29,614 bases of DNA from a virus: the IMG/VR virus record IMGVR_UViG_3300033142_000207, positions 1 through 29,614 of that record; one strand, 5' to 3'. Every line of letters starts with the position of its first letter. Position 1 is the stretch's first letter. The notes below the pieces were generated by a model, which searched no databases, was not told where the DNA came from, and saw only the letters and a program-made list of their open reading frames with translations. The position numbers and the translations under genes were made by a program. Positions 16,201-24,098 of this stretch are shown piece after piece.

Positions 16201-18554
16201 TCATCCATTGTGAATGTCTTCTTGTCGATATCGGTAACTTCTACAGCATTTGGTTCAAGTGTATATGAAGGAATATCAATGATATACATTGACATTGTGC
16301 CAGGAATATCCTTAGGCGTCTCAGGATTATTACTTGGTATACCAGTAGATACGCCATAGTTTCCTTGAGAGTCGAGATACACTTTGTCTAGTCTTGACAG
16401 ATATTGGGTATATGAACATGTAATGTTTGTTCTTGGTTCTACAACTGATACACTACCAGCAAGTTCGCCTTCTGTTCTTCTGAAATCGACAACGTTTCTG
16501 TTAGAAACATGTACTCTTGAATCGTTACTAATATATGTAGGCATATAACGATACAGGTCAGAACCTTCGGTCGCGCCTACATATGAATCAACTGTATACG
16601 CATCACCTTTGATAGAACCTTCACTATGAGCAAAGTATTCGTAGTCAATTGTATAATTTTTCGCAGCATTAAGACCACTAACTGTAGTCTTGCCGTACAT
16701 AACATCTGTTGCGCCGTCGGTAATAATTATATCGGTAAGTGGTACATCAAGAGAATCGGTTGTGTTTGTAACAGTGGTAACTCTATAGAAGTCATCATTT
16801 GGAAGAATAACACTATCAACAGCAATTGTATTTGTTGATGTTGATGTAAGTGTTTTAACTCTTGGTATACCACCAGTGATGTCTTCTTTAACAACAACGT
16901 TGATAGTTTGTGGTGTGCCAGGAACAAGTGTACCACCTGTACCAGTAATTGTGATTGTGGTTTGTGCAGAATTATCTACTGTGTAGTTAGATGGGTCAAC
17001 ATAACCACCAGCACCATCAAACAATACTACCTCTGTACTTGTACTCGAAGCGAACACACGATTAGATTGTGAGATGTTTTGCGTCCAGACATCGGTACCA
17101 GTTAGACTATATTGTGTAAGAACAGTATAGTCAAATGATGTATTGTCGATTTCCTTTACTTGTTCACGTTCAAATGAAAAAGCAAGACCATGATTCTCTG
17201 GTTGATTATCAGTATCAAACACATCAACATTCGCTACCGCTGAACTTGTAACACCGGTAATAGAACTTGTAGATTTAAGGAATGATGCAATAGATGGTGA
17301 CCACTCTAACCAAATACGTAGAGTATCAACATAAGGAGTAATAGCCACAATACGGGTGGTTGTAATCTCGGTACCGCCGCCAGAAACATCTGACCAAAGT
17401 TTTACTTCTTCGCGTTGTCCGATATTGAACGCACCGATACAATCAGGCACAATGCCATTAAGTACAAGGTCAATATAAACGCCATATTCAGCATAAATCT
17501 GTTCATTGATTATATCTTCTGTTGTTCTTGCTTTGTCAATATAAAGTGTTTCAGAAATTCTTTTGTCAATTTCGTAACCTCGTACATAGGCTTTACCTGT
17601 ACCGAGTTTAATTTCTAGTTGTTTTTCTTCATCGACGGTAGGAGTCTCAATGAACTTGAGTTCCATATCAATAGGGTTAACAGAGTAGTCTCCAGACTGG
17701 TCGTATGTTCTACGTGCAAGAAGGTCGAGAATGTCACTATATTGTACGTTGTTAACCGCTGTGATTGTCTCTCCATTCTCATAAATGGAAATCATGTAGA
17801 AGTCTTCGGGTACTGAACCTCCGTCTAGGTATGACGTTAGGACACACTCTCCTTTATATCTATCAGCACCAGGCGCATTGTAGTTATATGAACCAGAAGC
17901 GGGGTCGAGAAGGGTTGAATCATCATCAGATTCTACAAGAGAATCGGTGAATCTGTAACCAATGTAGTATTTTCCTGTTGTATCGTCAAGGTTAACGTCA
18001 GCTTCATTCTCACTAACTATAACAAACGAACCACCAAGATACACAAGACCATCGGTGATATTTGCTGTAATATAGTTGTGTTTTGTATCAACAACCATAC
18101 TTGTGTCAGGAATTAGTACATCGGTAGAAGTATATGCGCTAAACACCGCAGCAACATCGACAGAACCACTATGGGTGGTATAGTAGATACGACCATTTAC
18201 AGTATCAATAGAATCGATATATGCCTTATTTGTAACGTCTGACTCATCCGCGATATAAACACCTGTTAGAGCAGGGTCAGAGTCAACAAGATTATCAATA
18301 AGGTCGTTAACGGTATCACCAGTAACACTAATATATGTTCTTTTATCATTAACACTGATCTTGGAACCCAGAATCGGAGTACCATCAGCAAATATGTGCT
18401 TGCTGAAATGGCGAATCTGTCCTTGAAGGATTGTTTGAACCTGTGTAAGTTCTCTAGCCTGTACAGCACGACTAGGATTGAAAAGAATTCTTAGGTAATT
18501 CTTTGTTTCATCAAAATCGTCAAAGTAAGGCGAAGTATTTAGGTCTATGGCCAT
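13266..18554 (-). CDS. Giant DUF4815 virion protein, likely baseplate or tail-fibre attachment
   Basis: The 1,762-residue product begins MAIDLNTSPYFDDFDETKNY and continues with PSRAVQARELTQVQTILQGQ. This is the recognisable start of DUF4815 proteins: large structural proteins of marine T4-like phages found near the baseplate genes. Around residues 788-810 a helical stretch (VKRVENLEYYTSLNMLE) may be a coiled coil. Near residue 1210 the motif SDPVAQTFLVEDGQGIYLDK starts a beta domain that includes QPYAGVMLISQNGSTW. A CBM5/12-like module (HSIGDYVQYDSEIYKSKIG) lies near 1640-1690. It occupies the place of T4 genes 9 to 11 after gp8, so it may link baseplate and fibres; that is inference. AAGAGAT lies upstream of the ATG at 18554. 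Confidence 0.88.
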   Translation of the reverse strand: MAIDLNTSPYFDDFDETKNYLRILFNPSRAVQARELTQVQTILQGQIRHFSKHIFADGTPILGSKISVNDKRTYISVTGDTVNDLIDNLVDSDPALTGVYIADESDVTNKAYIDSIDTVNGRIYYTTHSGSVDVAAVFSAYTSTDVLIPDTSMVVDTKHNYITANITDGLVYLGGSFVIVSENEADVNLDDTTGKYYIGYRFTDSLVESDDDSTLLDPASGSYNYNAPGADRYKGECVLTSYLDGGSVPEDFYMISIYENGETITAVNNVQYSDILDLLARRTYDQSGDYSVNPIDMELKFIETPTVDEEKQLEIKLGTGKAYVRGYEIDKRISETLYIDKARTTEDIINEQIYAEYGVYIDLVLNGIVPDCIGAFNIGQREEVKLWSDVSGGGTEITTTRIVAITPYVDTLRIWLEWSPSIASFLKSTSSITGVTSSAVANVDVFDTDNQPENHGLAFSFEREQVKEIDNTSFDYTVLTQYSLTGTDVWTQNISQSNRVFASSTSTEVVLFDGAGGYVDPSNYTVDNSAQTTITITGTGGTLVPGTPQTINVVVKEDITGGIPRVKTLTSTSTNTIAVDSVILPNDDFYRVTTVTNTTDSLDVPLTDIIITDGATDVMYGKTTVSGLNAAKNYTIDYEYFAHSEGSIKGDAYTVDSYVGATEGSDLYRYMPTYISNDSRVHVSNRNVVDFRRTEGELAGSVSVVEPRTNITCSYTQYLSRLDKVYLDSQGNYGVSTGIPSNNPETPKDIPGTMSMYIIDIPSYTLEPNAVEVTDIDKKTFTMDDIRDIVKRVENLEYYTSLNMLEKAASEMNILDELGNSRFKNGILVDNFTSHDVSNVIHPDYVASLDFEDGTLRGSFTMNNVDINVDYAETEGARTTEKYFLDASRNLIDYDGGSNTPTGIAKGVTTWHLSHTTDIAISASAASGVTNVNPFNVFHFEGSLDIVPKTDNWVSTYYLPTIQTGSGSRLAGAKRTESLNRNIEPIWNAWRNSIVGKSTRMENIPGNSDWSNPLTRKNRDNVDKMLVSPEGRKELGLSARPFTPRETTSVTTTVTGSQRRGWLTTGRTTTERRVSDRLVSRDAFYFMRSRNVTFSAEGLVPNYKHKLFFDGIDISTSLTTVSDGTVGDNVKTDATGACTGTFNIPANKFKAGTPVVVKLVDYDNTGADSVSSSETEYEANGTLNTTQRTVTTVTTVTPSRWISTWAGRTNWSDPVAQTFLVEDGQGIYLDKIDLFFQTKSTKNIPVSIMIVENENGIPTQNMVPFSQVTVNPSDITVSDDGQTSTEFVFGDPVYLQPSVEYSFIVMSNSNEYTMFVGEIGKQDIFTNEVIMKQPYAGVMLISQNGSTWTPDQTKDVKFDIHKCVFENPAGFSELDDSTWANFDLVNDASYYDEINGDSVAWTTDKDLVLMNLNIEDLEHPKTGIVYDYALPGNNGTLLNKENTSLDTVETLSTTGGDLTITSKMSTTDVNISPVINDERTSAITVDNTSQNPIGNIAETSVYITEATKLTTSSDDLKVIFDAVVPFNSEIDVYYKTSEYVPKYVDLIPASLSIGAIDDVLVNNTCNIQYYDTTTVAGSTGNIVKGSVFVTRIDDDTGLEKMYISNATDFQEFDPTVVPANNVIFVTEEVISTIYEFDSSGGHSIGDYVQYDSEIYKSKIGSNTNTPTSDQTDDNWTHIISVVVDPTNGITEDDRTEWRPMKQTNVVADNVNTYENFVEYTYDPKEYPDEDFSEFSVKIVLKVDTTTRYKVPQVKNFRAIATM

Positions 18555-18567
18555 ATTTTATCTCTTT

Positions 18568-19500
18568 TTAGTATTCTAGTACAAGTCTAACAAGCTCATT
18601 CTGTCCTGATACTCTATATATAGGAACTCTGTGTTCAATATATAATAAGTCGCCAGAAGGAACAGTTACATTGGCTGCAATATCAGCTTGCACAATATCC
18701 GATGTGGTTAATCTTGTAGAACCATCATCTGCTAATGGATTACTTATGATAGCCACCTTTCTGTATGAATAGTCGAAATCAAGGTCTGTGTCTTCAAGCA
18801 ATGCACGAACCATAACGAAACGTGAACGAAGTTTTCTAATGTTGTATTCATGGTCGACATATAGAGGGTCACTAGGGTCAATCGCATCGATTCCGTAGTT
18901 GTTGTCTTCTTCAAAATCAGATGATTCGTTCCAATTTACAGGAATCCAAGCAGTCGCAAGGAACTTATCTTGGTCAACAGGTGCAATAGTGTATAGATAT
19001 TTCCATACGTTGCCGTCGTTAGCAGTGAATACACCACCAGTTAATTCTGCGAATACATATGTTCCGCCGGTACTTGTTTTGTTTGGTGAATCTGTGCTAG
19101 CGCCAGTAGAAGTCGTACATTCCCAAACTTCTCCTGTTGTCTCTACATACGCATAGTAATCAAGTGAGTCAAGATTAGCAGGTATCATAGAGGTATCATA
19201 GATAGGATATGTTACACCGGTTTCCCAGTTAATTCTGCGTACAACGTGTGAGAAATCAGCTTTGTCTACAAGGTGTAGGCCGAGAATTTCATCCCACATA
19301 CCGTCTACTGTATCATATTCTTCATCGTATGAACCAACCGTTGGGTCAGCGATTGTATCATCAGTCCATTCGGTTGATTTACCAATCGCGATATACACCT
19401 GATTTTTCACAGTCGGCAGGGTTGTTGTATTGAAACCAAACTGTCTAATGAAGTTTGTTGCGCCTTGTACTCTTAAATCTGAATGTACTATTGATGACAT
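18568..19500 (-). CDS. 8: Baseplate wedge protein gp8
   Basis: The 310-residue product matches T4 gp8 (334 residues) in layout. Near residues 35-45 VYIAIGKSTEW aligns with the T4 'I-F-I-T-F-G-R-S-E-P-W' block. MWDEILGLHLVD, then ADFSHVVRRINWETGVTYPI, matches the 'V-I-P-R-R-D-W' segment. DGNVWKYLYTIAP (162-174) matches 'D-G-Y-V-W-E-Y-L-F-E-I-P-P', and the C-terminal GDLLYIEHRVPIYRVSG matches 'G-E-M-I-Y-M-E-N-R-P-P-I'. gp8 is a dimeric wedge protein at the baseplate periphery. AGGAAAC precedes the ATG at 19500. Up to three late promoter boxes precede it at 19526-19577. Confidence 0.92.
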   Translation of the reverse strand: MSSIVHSDLRVQGATNFIRQFGFNTTTLPTVKNQVYIAIGKSTEWTDDTIADPTVGSYDEEYDTVDGMWDEILGLHLVDKADFSHVVRRINWETGVTYPIYDTSMIPANLDSLDYYAYVETTGEVWECTTSTGASTDSPNKTSTGGTYVFAELTGGVFTANDGNVWKYLYTIAPVDQDKFLATAWIPVNWNESSDFEEDNNYGIDAIDPSDPLYVDHEYNIRKLRSRFVMVRALLEDTDLDFDYSYRKVAIISNPLADDGSTRLTTSDIVQADIAANVTVPSGDLLYIEHRVPIYRVSGQNELVRLVLEY

Positions 19501-19525
19501 AATTGTTTCCTAAAACTATTTTTAA

Positions 19526-19577
19526 TATTTATGTTATTTATCACTGTTAACAAACAGTTGTATTATATGTATTTATG
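19526..19577 (-). promoter_or_regulatory. Cluster of three late promoter boxes upstream of gp8
   Basis: On the minus strand CATAAATA (19570-19577), GATAAATA (19535-19542) and CATAAATA (19526-19533) occur within 52 bases. Predicted starts are near 19564, 19529 and 19520. A small 6-bp hairpin (19543-19558, ACTGTT with AACAGT) lies between the first and second boxes. The region between the gp7-like stop at 19581 and the gp8 ATG at 19500 holds nothing else. Confidence 0.7.
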
Positions 19578-19580
19578 CTG

Positions 19581-21881
19581 TTAAGATGCGTTAGGATCCT
19601 TGAATACTTCAACCGCACCGGAATTTGTGTATACATTGCCGATATAGTCATCCAAATCAGCAGCTGCCAGCAAAGTATCACCTTGTATATCAACTGATGT
19701 TCCGAAATTATCATTGAGTTCATAACCAACATCACTATAAAGAATATTTCTTGTCTCTGTTTCTGTAATAATGTCAAACACATATACAGCCTTTTGTGGA
19801 CGATCACCAACAGCCAGTGTAGTACCATGTAATGCTATACTAGTACCAAATGAGTAACTAGTATTAGCATTAGAAGCTGTTAATCTGTGCATGAAGTTTC
19901 CAGTAGTCAGATCAAATACATATACAGCACCAGTACCAGTAGCAGTATTGTCAGCTACTTCAGCCACACAACAATAGTCACCATAGATAGCAACATTTGA
20001 TCCAAACCCAACATCTCCAAAAATTGGCGCAGGTAAATTAAGTACGTGTAGTTCATTTCCTGTTGCAGCATCATATACATATGATTTACCAACAGCATCA
20101 TATAAGCCCTGTGAACCGACTATAATTGTACCATCATGTGAATCCATAGTATAAGCATAACTGTCACCATTACCACTACCAGCAGATGGTCTTATGGTAC
20201 TAAGATAATTACCAGTAATTAAATCAAATACATAAATGCATCCCTCATAAGGAGTAGGATCGCCAGCACCACCAGATTCCCAAGCCGCGCCTACATATAT
20301 TTTACCTGATTCTATTCTTCCTGATATTCCAAAGTAATCCCATTCTTGTGCATCTGGCGCTTCTAATGTGTGTACTAAATCTCCTGTAACAGCATCAAAT
20401 ACATATGCTCTACCAGCAGAATCTATGGTACCATCTACCCATTCGCCGGGCGACCCAACAAAAATATAGTCATCTGTAATATGGACACTTGCACCGAAAC
20501 CTGCATAGTCAACCGGATTAGGGGTATTCAATGCAAAAATCGGGGCTAGAGTTTCTTTATCAAATACATCTACTCTACCTATAAACGTAGCTTCCGTAGA
20601 AGCTGATGAAACCGAAAATATAGTATTAGATATTTCAACACCATCTCCCCATCCTAAACCAAAACCATCCTGAGTTGCTGGTGTAGGTGCATAAAGGGTG
20701 GAATTATTTGTTGTAACAAAATCACCAAAGATTTCGGTAATTAACAATATAAGTTCAATTATTGGTCTTCTAACCAGCATAAACGTTTCTGTTGTGTCCT
20801 CGGTATCGAAATCATCGATGGTCATATGTTCAATATCGCTAATACTAACAGTCTGTGTATAGAAATCTTCATCTACGTTATCTTCAAACACTACATAACT
20901 TGTATGACGCATCGAACGATAATCGGTTGTGTGGTCTTGGAGATATAATTCCGCTGCGACCTCGATATCCATATCAACACTATAATAATTCCACTCTATT
21001 TCCCAAGTTCTTTCAAACTGGTAACAGTCCAAGAAATATCTCTCAATCGAGTCGCGTTTCCATGTGCCAAACAGTTTCATGCCAGCTGGGTGTATTAATC
21101 TTTTTAGAACACCTTTATATGTTCTTGCTGACATTTCAGCCCCAAGTACATACGAGAAATCTTGGTAGTAGTTGTTGTCTTGTAGTTTCTTGTCAGAAGA
21201 AAGGAAACCATCACGGTTGGTCCAACTACCTGGCAAGTCATCAATGATATCAAACACTTGAACAGTTGTGTAGACACCATCTGGGTTCTCTATGGTTAAG
21301 TCTTCACCAACAATAAAGTTTCCCACTTTATTAAGAACAGCAAATACAGGATTACCTCCGACGGTAGTATATGTCTCAACATAACCACGAGCCTCGGATA
21401 TGTCTCCAGTAATAAACTTGTCTTTGTACGCCGCGAGTAACAGGGTGTCGGATATGTCTGTGTGTATATAATATGGTTGAACCCATTTACCATCAGAGCA
21501 CCTAAGTATATCAACTTTTGGATAGTAGAAATCTACTTTTCTGTCGAATAGTGACTTGAATAGGAACTTATATGAGTTCTCATTACCCTTATTTGTAAAG
21601 AAGTCGCGGATGTTCTTTAAGAATAGTTTCTCATCAGCAATGATATTGATTGGAACATTCTCAGCAACCTCGGCCTTTATCTCATCAAGGAATTCCTGTG
21701 TTGTCTTGTCGATATCAAGATAGTCAGGAAGATTGCTTGGAATGTCAGCCTCGCCCATAGCTCTACTAAGATATTCAAAGTAGTTCTCTATGAGCGCGAC
21801 ATATTGAGGGCTCTCTCCGCGGAGATTAGATGGTATACACCTATCAACGATAACCGATAAATCTTTTCTCTTCATAGACAT
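19581..21881 (-). CDS. 7: gp7-like baseplate wedge protein with C-terminal FG-GAP-type propeller
   Basis: Residues 1-380 of this 766-residue protein resemble the C-terminal part of T4 gp7. IENYFEYLSRAMG (31-43) corresponds to 'C-E-A-Y-I-Q-Y-L-S-D-G-Y-G', and FFTNKGNENSYKFLFKSLFD (94-113) to 'F-Y-S-T-K-G-I-E-A-S-Y-K-F-L-F-K'. A Phe-Tyr-Tyr-Pro-Lys strand and RLIHPAGM (261-268) also match. The position between gp6 and gp8 supports gp7. Residues about 403-762 form a propeller with seven repeats, each ending in a V-Y-V-F-D-x-x-T-G-like motif (436, 492, 548, 600, 653, 699, 756) and including F-G-x-S-V/I and V-G strands. The whole is shorter than T4 gp7 (1,032). It starts 3 bases after the gp6 stop, with an alternative ATG at codon 3. 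Confidence 0.88.
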   Translation of the reverse strand: MSMKRKDLSVIVDRCIPSNLRGESPQYVALIENYFEYLSRAMGEADIPSNLPDYLDIDKTTQEFLDEIKAEVAENVPINIIADEKLFLKNIRDFFTNKGNENSYKFLFKSLFDRKVDFYYPKVDILRCSDGKWVQPYYIHTDISDTLLLAAYKDKFITGDISEARGYVETYTTVGGNPVFAVLNKVGNFIVGEDLTIENPDGVYTTVQVFDIIDDLPGSWTNRDGFLSSDKKLQDNNYYQDFSYVLGAEMSARTYKGVLKRLIHPAGMKLFGTWKRDSIERYFLDCYQFERTWEIEWNYYSVDMDIEVAAELYLQDHTTDYRSMRHTSYVVFEDNVDEDFYTQTVSISDIEHMTIDDFDTEDTTETFMLVRRPIIELILLITEIFGDFVTTNNSTLYAPTPATQDGFGLGWGDGVEISNTIFSVSSASTEATFIGRVDVFDKETLAPIFALNTPNPVDYAGFGASVHITDDYIFVGSPGEWVDGTIDSAGRAYVFDAVTGDLVHTLEAPDAQEWDYFGISGRIESGKIYVGAAWESGGAGDPTPYEGCIYVFDLITGNYLSTIRPSAGSGNGDSYAYTMDSHDGTIIVGSQGLYDAVGKSYVYDAATGNELHVLNLPAPIFGDVGFGSNVAIYGDYCCVAEVADNTATGTGAVYVFDLTTGNFMHRLTASNANTSYSFGTSIALHGTTLAVGDRPQKAVYVFDIITETETRNILYSDVGYELNDNFGTSVDIQGDTLLAAADLDDYIGNVYTNSGAVEVFKDPNAS

Positions 21882-21884
21882 CTA

Positions 21885-23651
21885 TTAACTTTGTGACTCT
21901 AGGTAAAGTTTAACATTAAGTTCTACAGCAGTAATGGTCTTTGTACCTTCAAGAACCATATTGTTTCCTGTTAGATACACATTGTTTGATACTGGTGAAA
22001 CGAACAACTCAATCTCTTGGTTGCCAGATGTACTGGCCACAAAACTATTTAGGTAGATTATTCCGTTGTCTGGGTCAATATTGCCGACACCTTTCTCTCC
22101 ACTAATGTTCACATCATTCTTATATAGATGAATCCAAATTCCCTCATCACAAGATTTTAACTGCCATACATCTCCTGAACCGTCTTCCCAAGTACTACTA
22201 CGGAAACAGGTACTATTGATAGGAACAGAGAAATCGAATACACGAGCAATACTGTCACCGTCATATGTGGTGAACTTCTTTGATAGGGTGATAGATGTTA
22301 CATTGTTCTTAATCGCAACATCAACATCATCGATATAGGCAACATATTTTGAGAAATAGAATGCCAACTCAAACACACTATCAATATCTTGGAAGAATGA
22401 TGAAATTCCAGCATCAATAGCCGTAATTAATTCTCCTTCTGTACGTGTTGTGTCGTATTTGTCGTATTCAACTTCTGTGGTTGTGTTGATGTATACATAT
22501 TCTGGAGTAACAATCTCAGGTATGATTCCGATTATACTATTTGTGCTAAGAATCTCCTCGATGATTTGACTCTTTGTTGTCAATGTTAATTCGGTACCAT
22601 AATTAGGTTTGATTGAGATGAACACCTTTCCGTATTGAGGAGGAGTATTATCTTCGCCTCCCCATACATTAATAGCATCGATGAATGAGTATTTGTTTAA
22701 AAGTAGTGCTGTGTAGTCTTCAACCGTAACCGCTCTTTGTTGTGACTTATAAACTTTGGGTGCTAACATCTTGATACGGTCATCATCTTCCCGATGTCCG
22801 CCGCCGCCGGCACTGTTGGTATTTGTTATTGTGAAGGAAGATCTAAGATATGTCTCACTAAGATGTGTAATTCCGTTTGTTAAATCGAAACCACTACAAC
22901 CATTGGCCGCTGGTCCTCTTGTAACAAGATAGTCGATACGAACAACATCATCATTCGCGATTGCAGCACTAATAACATCATCACCAAAATAGACTTCAAC
23001 ATTTCCATCATCACCCTCTTGTCGATAGAATACTTGCGAATCTTTGTCTGTTAGAATGATATTAGTTTGGCTTGTCCATTCGGTGATACCGAATTCGTCT
23101 GTAACATTAATAGTGAGATGTTTACTATCAACATCACCTTGATTAATTTTGAAGATGTCGCTAGATGATGCTGTATGTGTCCATGTTTGATATCCAGTAA
23201 CACCTTGGAACAGAGTTGCCGTACCAGTTAGTGTTCCTCCAGCATCACCAGTTAGGAAGAATTCGTCCATTGTTATAAATGTAAACGTTTCATTGTCGAG
23301 AAGACTTGTGAACTTTGTTCCTTTTGGAACAGTTACAGAAGTTTGACTACCTTGTGATGTAACCGACATATCAACTTCAACAGTCGCTGCGGTTATTGTA
23401 GATGGAACATATCCAAGACCCTGTGAACGGGAAATAATGTTCTTTCTTTGTTGTGCTGTTGATAAGAAACTCTCTGACATTGCCATGTTAGCGGTCAGTG
23501 CGTTATAGTGAGTTACATACGCCATTGCATCAAGAAGAATGTTCATTGCTGAACCTTCAAACTCATAGTCGGTCAGTTCGTCTTGACCTTGTAGGTATGT
23601 CTTGATTGACGATTTAATGTCGTCAAAGTCTAATGAAATCTTTTCAGGCAT
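21885..23651 (-). CDS. 6: Baseplate wedge protein gp6 (baseplate J-like)
   Basis: The 588-residue product opens ISLDFDDIKSSIKTYLQGQ and continues with GSAMNILLDAMAYVTHYNAL (33-52), then SESFLSTAQQRKNIISRSQG and GYVPSTITAA (81-90). This is the hallmark N-terminus of gp6/J proteins. Beta domains follow, with a His-Arg-Glu-Asp-Asp region near 286. QRAVTVEDYTALLLNKYSFI (305-324) plus YGKVFISIKPN (340-350) is the typical J-like block that lets two copies dimerise and clamp around the wedge. T4 gp6 has 660 residues. It lies 8 bases after gp25, and TAGGTT precedes the ATG at 23651. In contractile machines gp25 and gp6 contact each other, so co-expression makes sense. Confidence 0.94.
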   Translation of the reverse strand: MPEKISLDFDDIKSSIKTYLQGQDELTDYEFEGSAMNILLDAMAYVTHYNALTANMAMSESFLSTAQQRKNIISRSQGLGYVPSTITAATVEVDMSVTSQGSQTSVTVPKGTKFTSLLDNETFTFITMDEFFLTGDAGGTLTGTATLFQGVTGYQTWTHTASSSDIFKINQGDVDSKHLTINVTDEFGITEWTSQTNIILTDKDSQVFYRQEGDDGNVEVYFGDDVISAAIANDDVVRIDYLVTRGPAANGCSGFDLTNGITHLSETYLRSSFTITNTNSAGGGGHREDDDRIKMLAPKVYKSQQRAVTVEDYTALLLNKYSFIDAINVWGGEDNTPPQYGKVFISIKPNYGTELTLTTKSQIIEEILSTNSIIGIIPEIVTPEYVYINTTTEVEYDKYDTTRTEGELITAIDAGISSFFQDIDSVFELAFYFSKYVAYIDDVDVAIKNNVTSITLSKKFTTYDGDSIARVFDFSVPINSTCFRSSTWEDGSGDVWQLKSCDEGIWIHLYKNDVNISGEKGVGNIDPDNGIIYLNSFVASTSGNQEIELFVSPVSNNVYLTGNNMVLEGTKTITAVELNVKLYLESQS

Positions 23652-23659
23652 ATATTAAC

Positions 23660-24085
23660 CTATATTATTCTGCTTAAAACAAAACTGATTGTCGAATCAT
23701 ACTCTCGACCCTTAATAACAAAAACAATATCAATACCATATCTCTGATTATCTTCATCAGGAACCACTACGACCTCTAATAGGTCTATCCTTGGTTCGTA
23801 TGCCTTCAATGAATTGGTGATGGCATCTTTGATGTACATTGTTGTAGCAATATCAATCGGCTCAAACAACACACGCTTGAGGTCTGTGCCTCTTTCCGGA
23901 TGAAATGGAGCCTCGTTATACTCAAACATTACAATATTTTCTACTGCCTGTTTGATAGCATAATCATCTTTGACTATTACCACATCATCGGTAACAGGGT
24001 GTTTCTTTAGGTCAACATCGATGTCCACATAGGTAGACTTCTCGTTGTATTTCCCGGATGATTGTGTGCTGATTATATTACTCAT
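23660..24085 (-). CDS. 25: Baseplate wedge protein gp25
   Basis: The 141-residue product matches the gp25/TssE fold family (T4 gp25 has 132 residues). It has VDIDVDLKKHPVTDDVVIV, then DYAIKQAVENIVMFEYNEAP (41-60), F-H-P-E-R-G-T-D-L-K and the conserved Glu-Pro-Arg triad (residues 97-99) followed by IDLLEVVVVPDED. The EPR motif is the hallmark of gp25 and related proteins in T6SS and P2 (W). gp25 binds gp6 and the sheath-contact region. No classical ribosome site is visible: the ATG at 24085 is preceded by CATAAATAACGGT, a late promoter box exactly 5 bases upstream. Confidence 0.93.
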   Translation of the reverse strand: MSNIISTQSSGKYNEKSTYVDIDVDLKKHPVTDDVVIVKDDYAIKQAVENIVMFEYNEAPFHPERGTDLKRVLFEPIDIATTMYIKDAITNSLKAYEPRIDLLEVVVVPDEDNQRYGIDIVFVIKGREYDSTISFVLSRII

Positions 24086-24090
24086 ACCGT

Positions 24091-24098
24091 TATTTATG
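24091..24098 (-). promoter_or_regulatory. Late promoter-like box abutting gp25
   Basis: The minus strand reads CATAAATA with the fibre stop codon (24094-24096) inside. The spacer to the gp25 ATG is 5 bases, so T4 spacing would place the transcript start on the A of ATG. A promoter here would make a leaderless gp25 message. It could instead be a chance match in AT-rich sequence. Confidence 0.4.

Noticed and set aside
19543-19558. ACTGTT/AACAGT hairpin downstream of the gp7-like gene as a terminator
   Set aside because: A 6-bp AT-rich stem with no U-tract is too weak for an intrinsic terminator.
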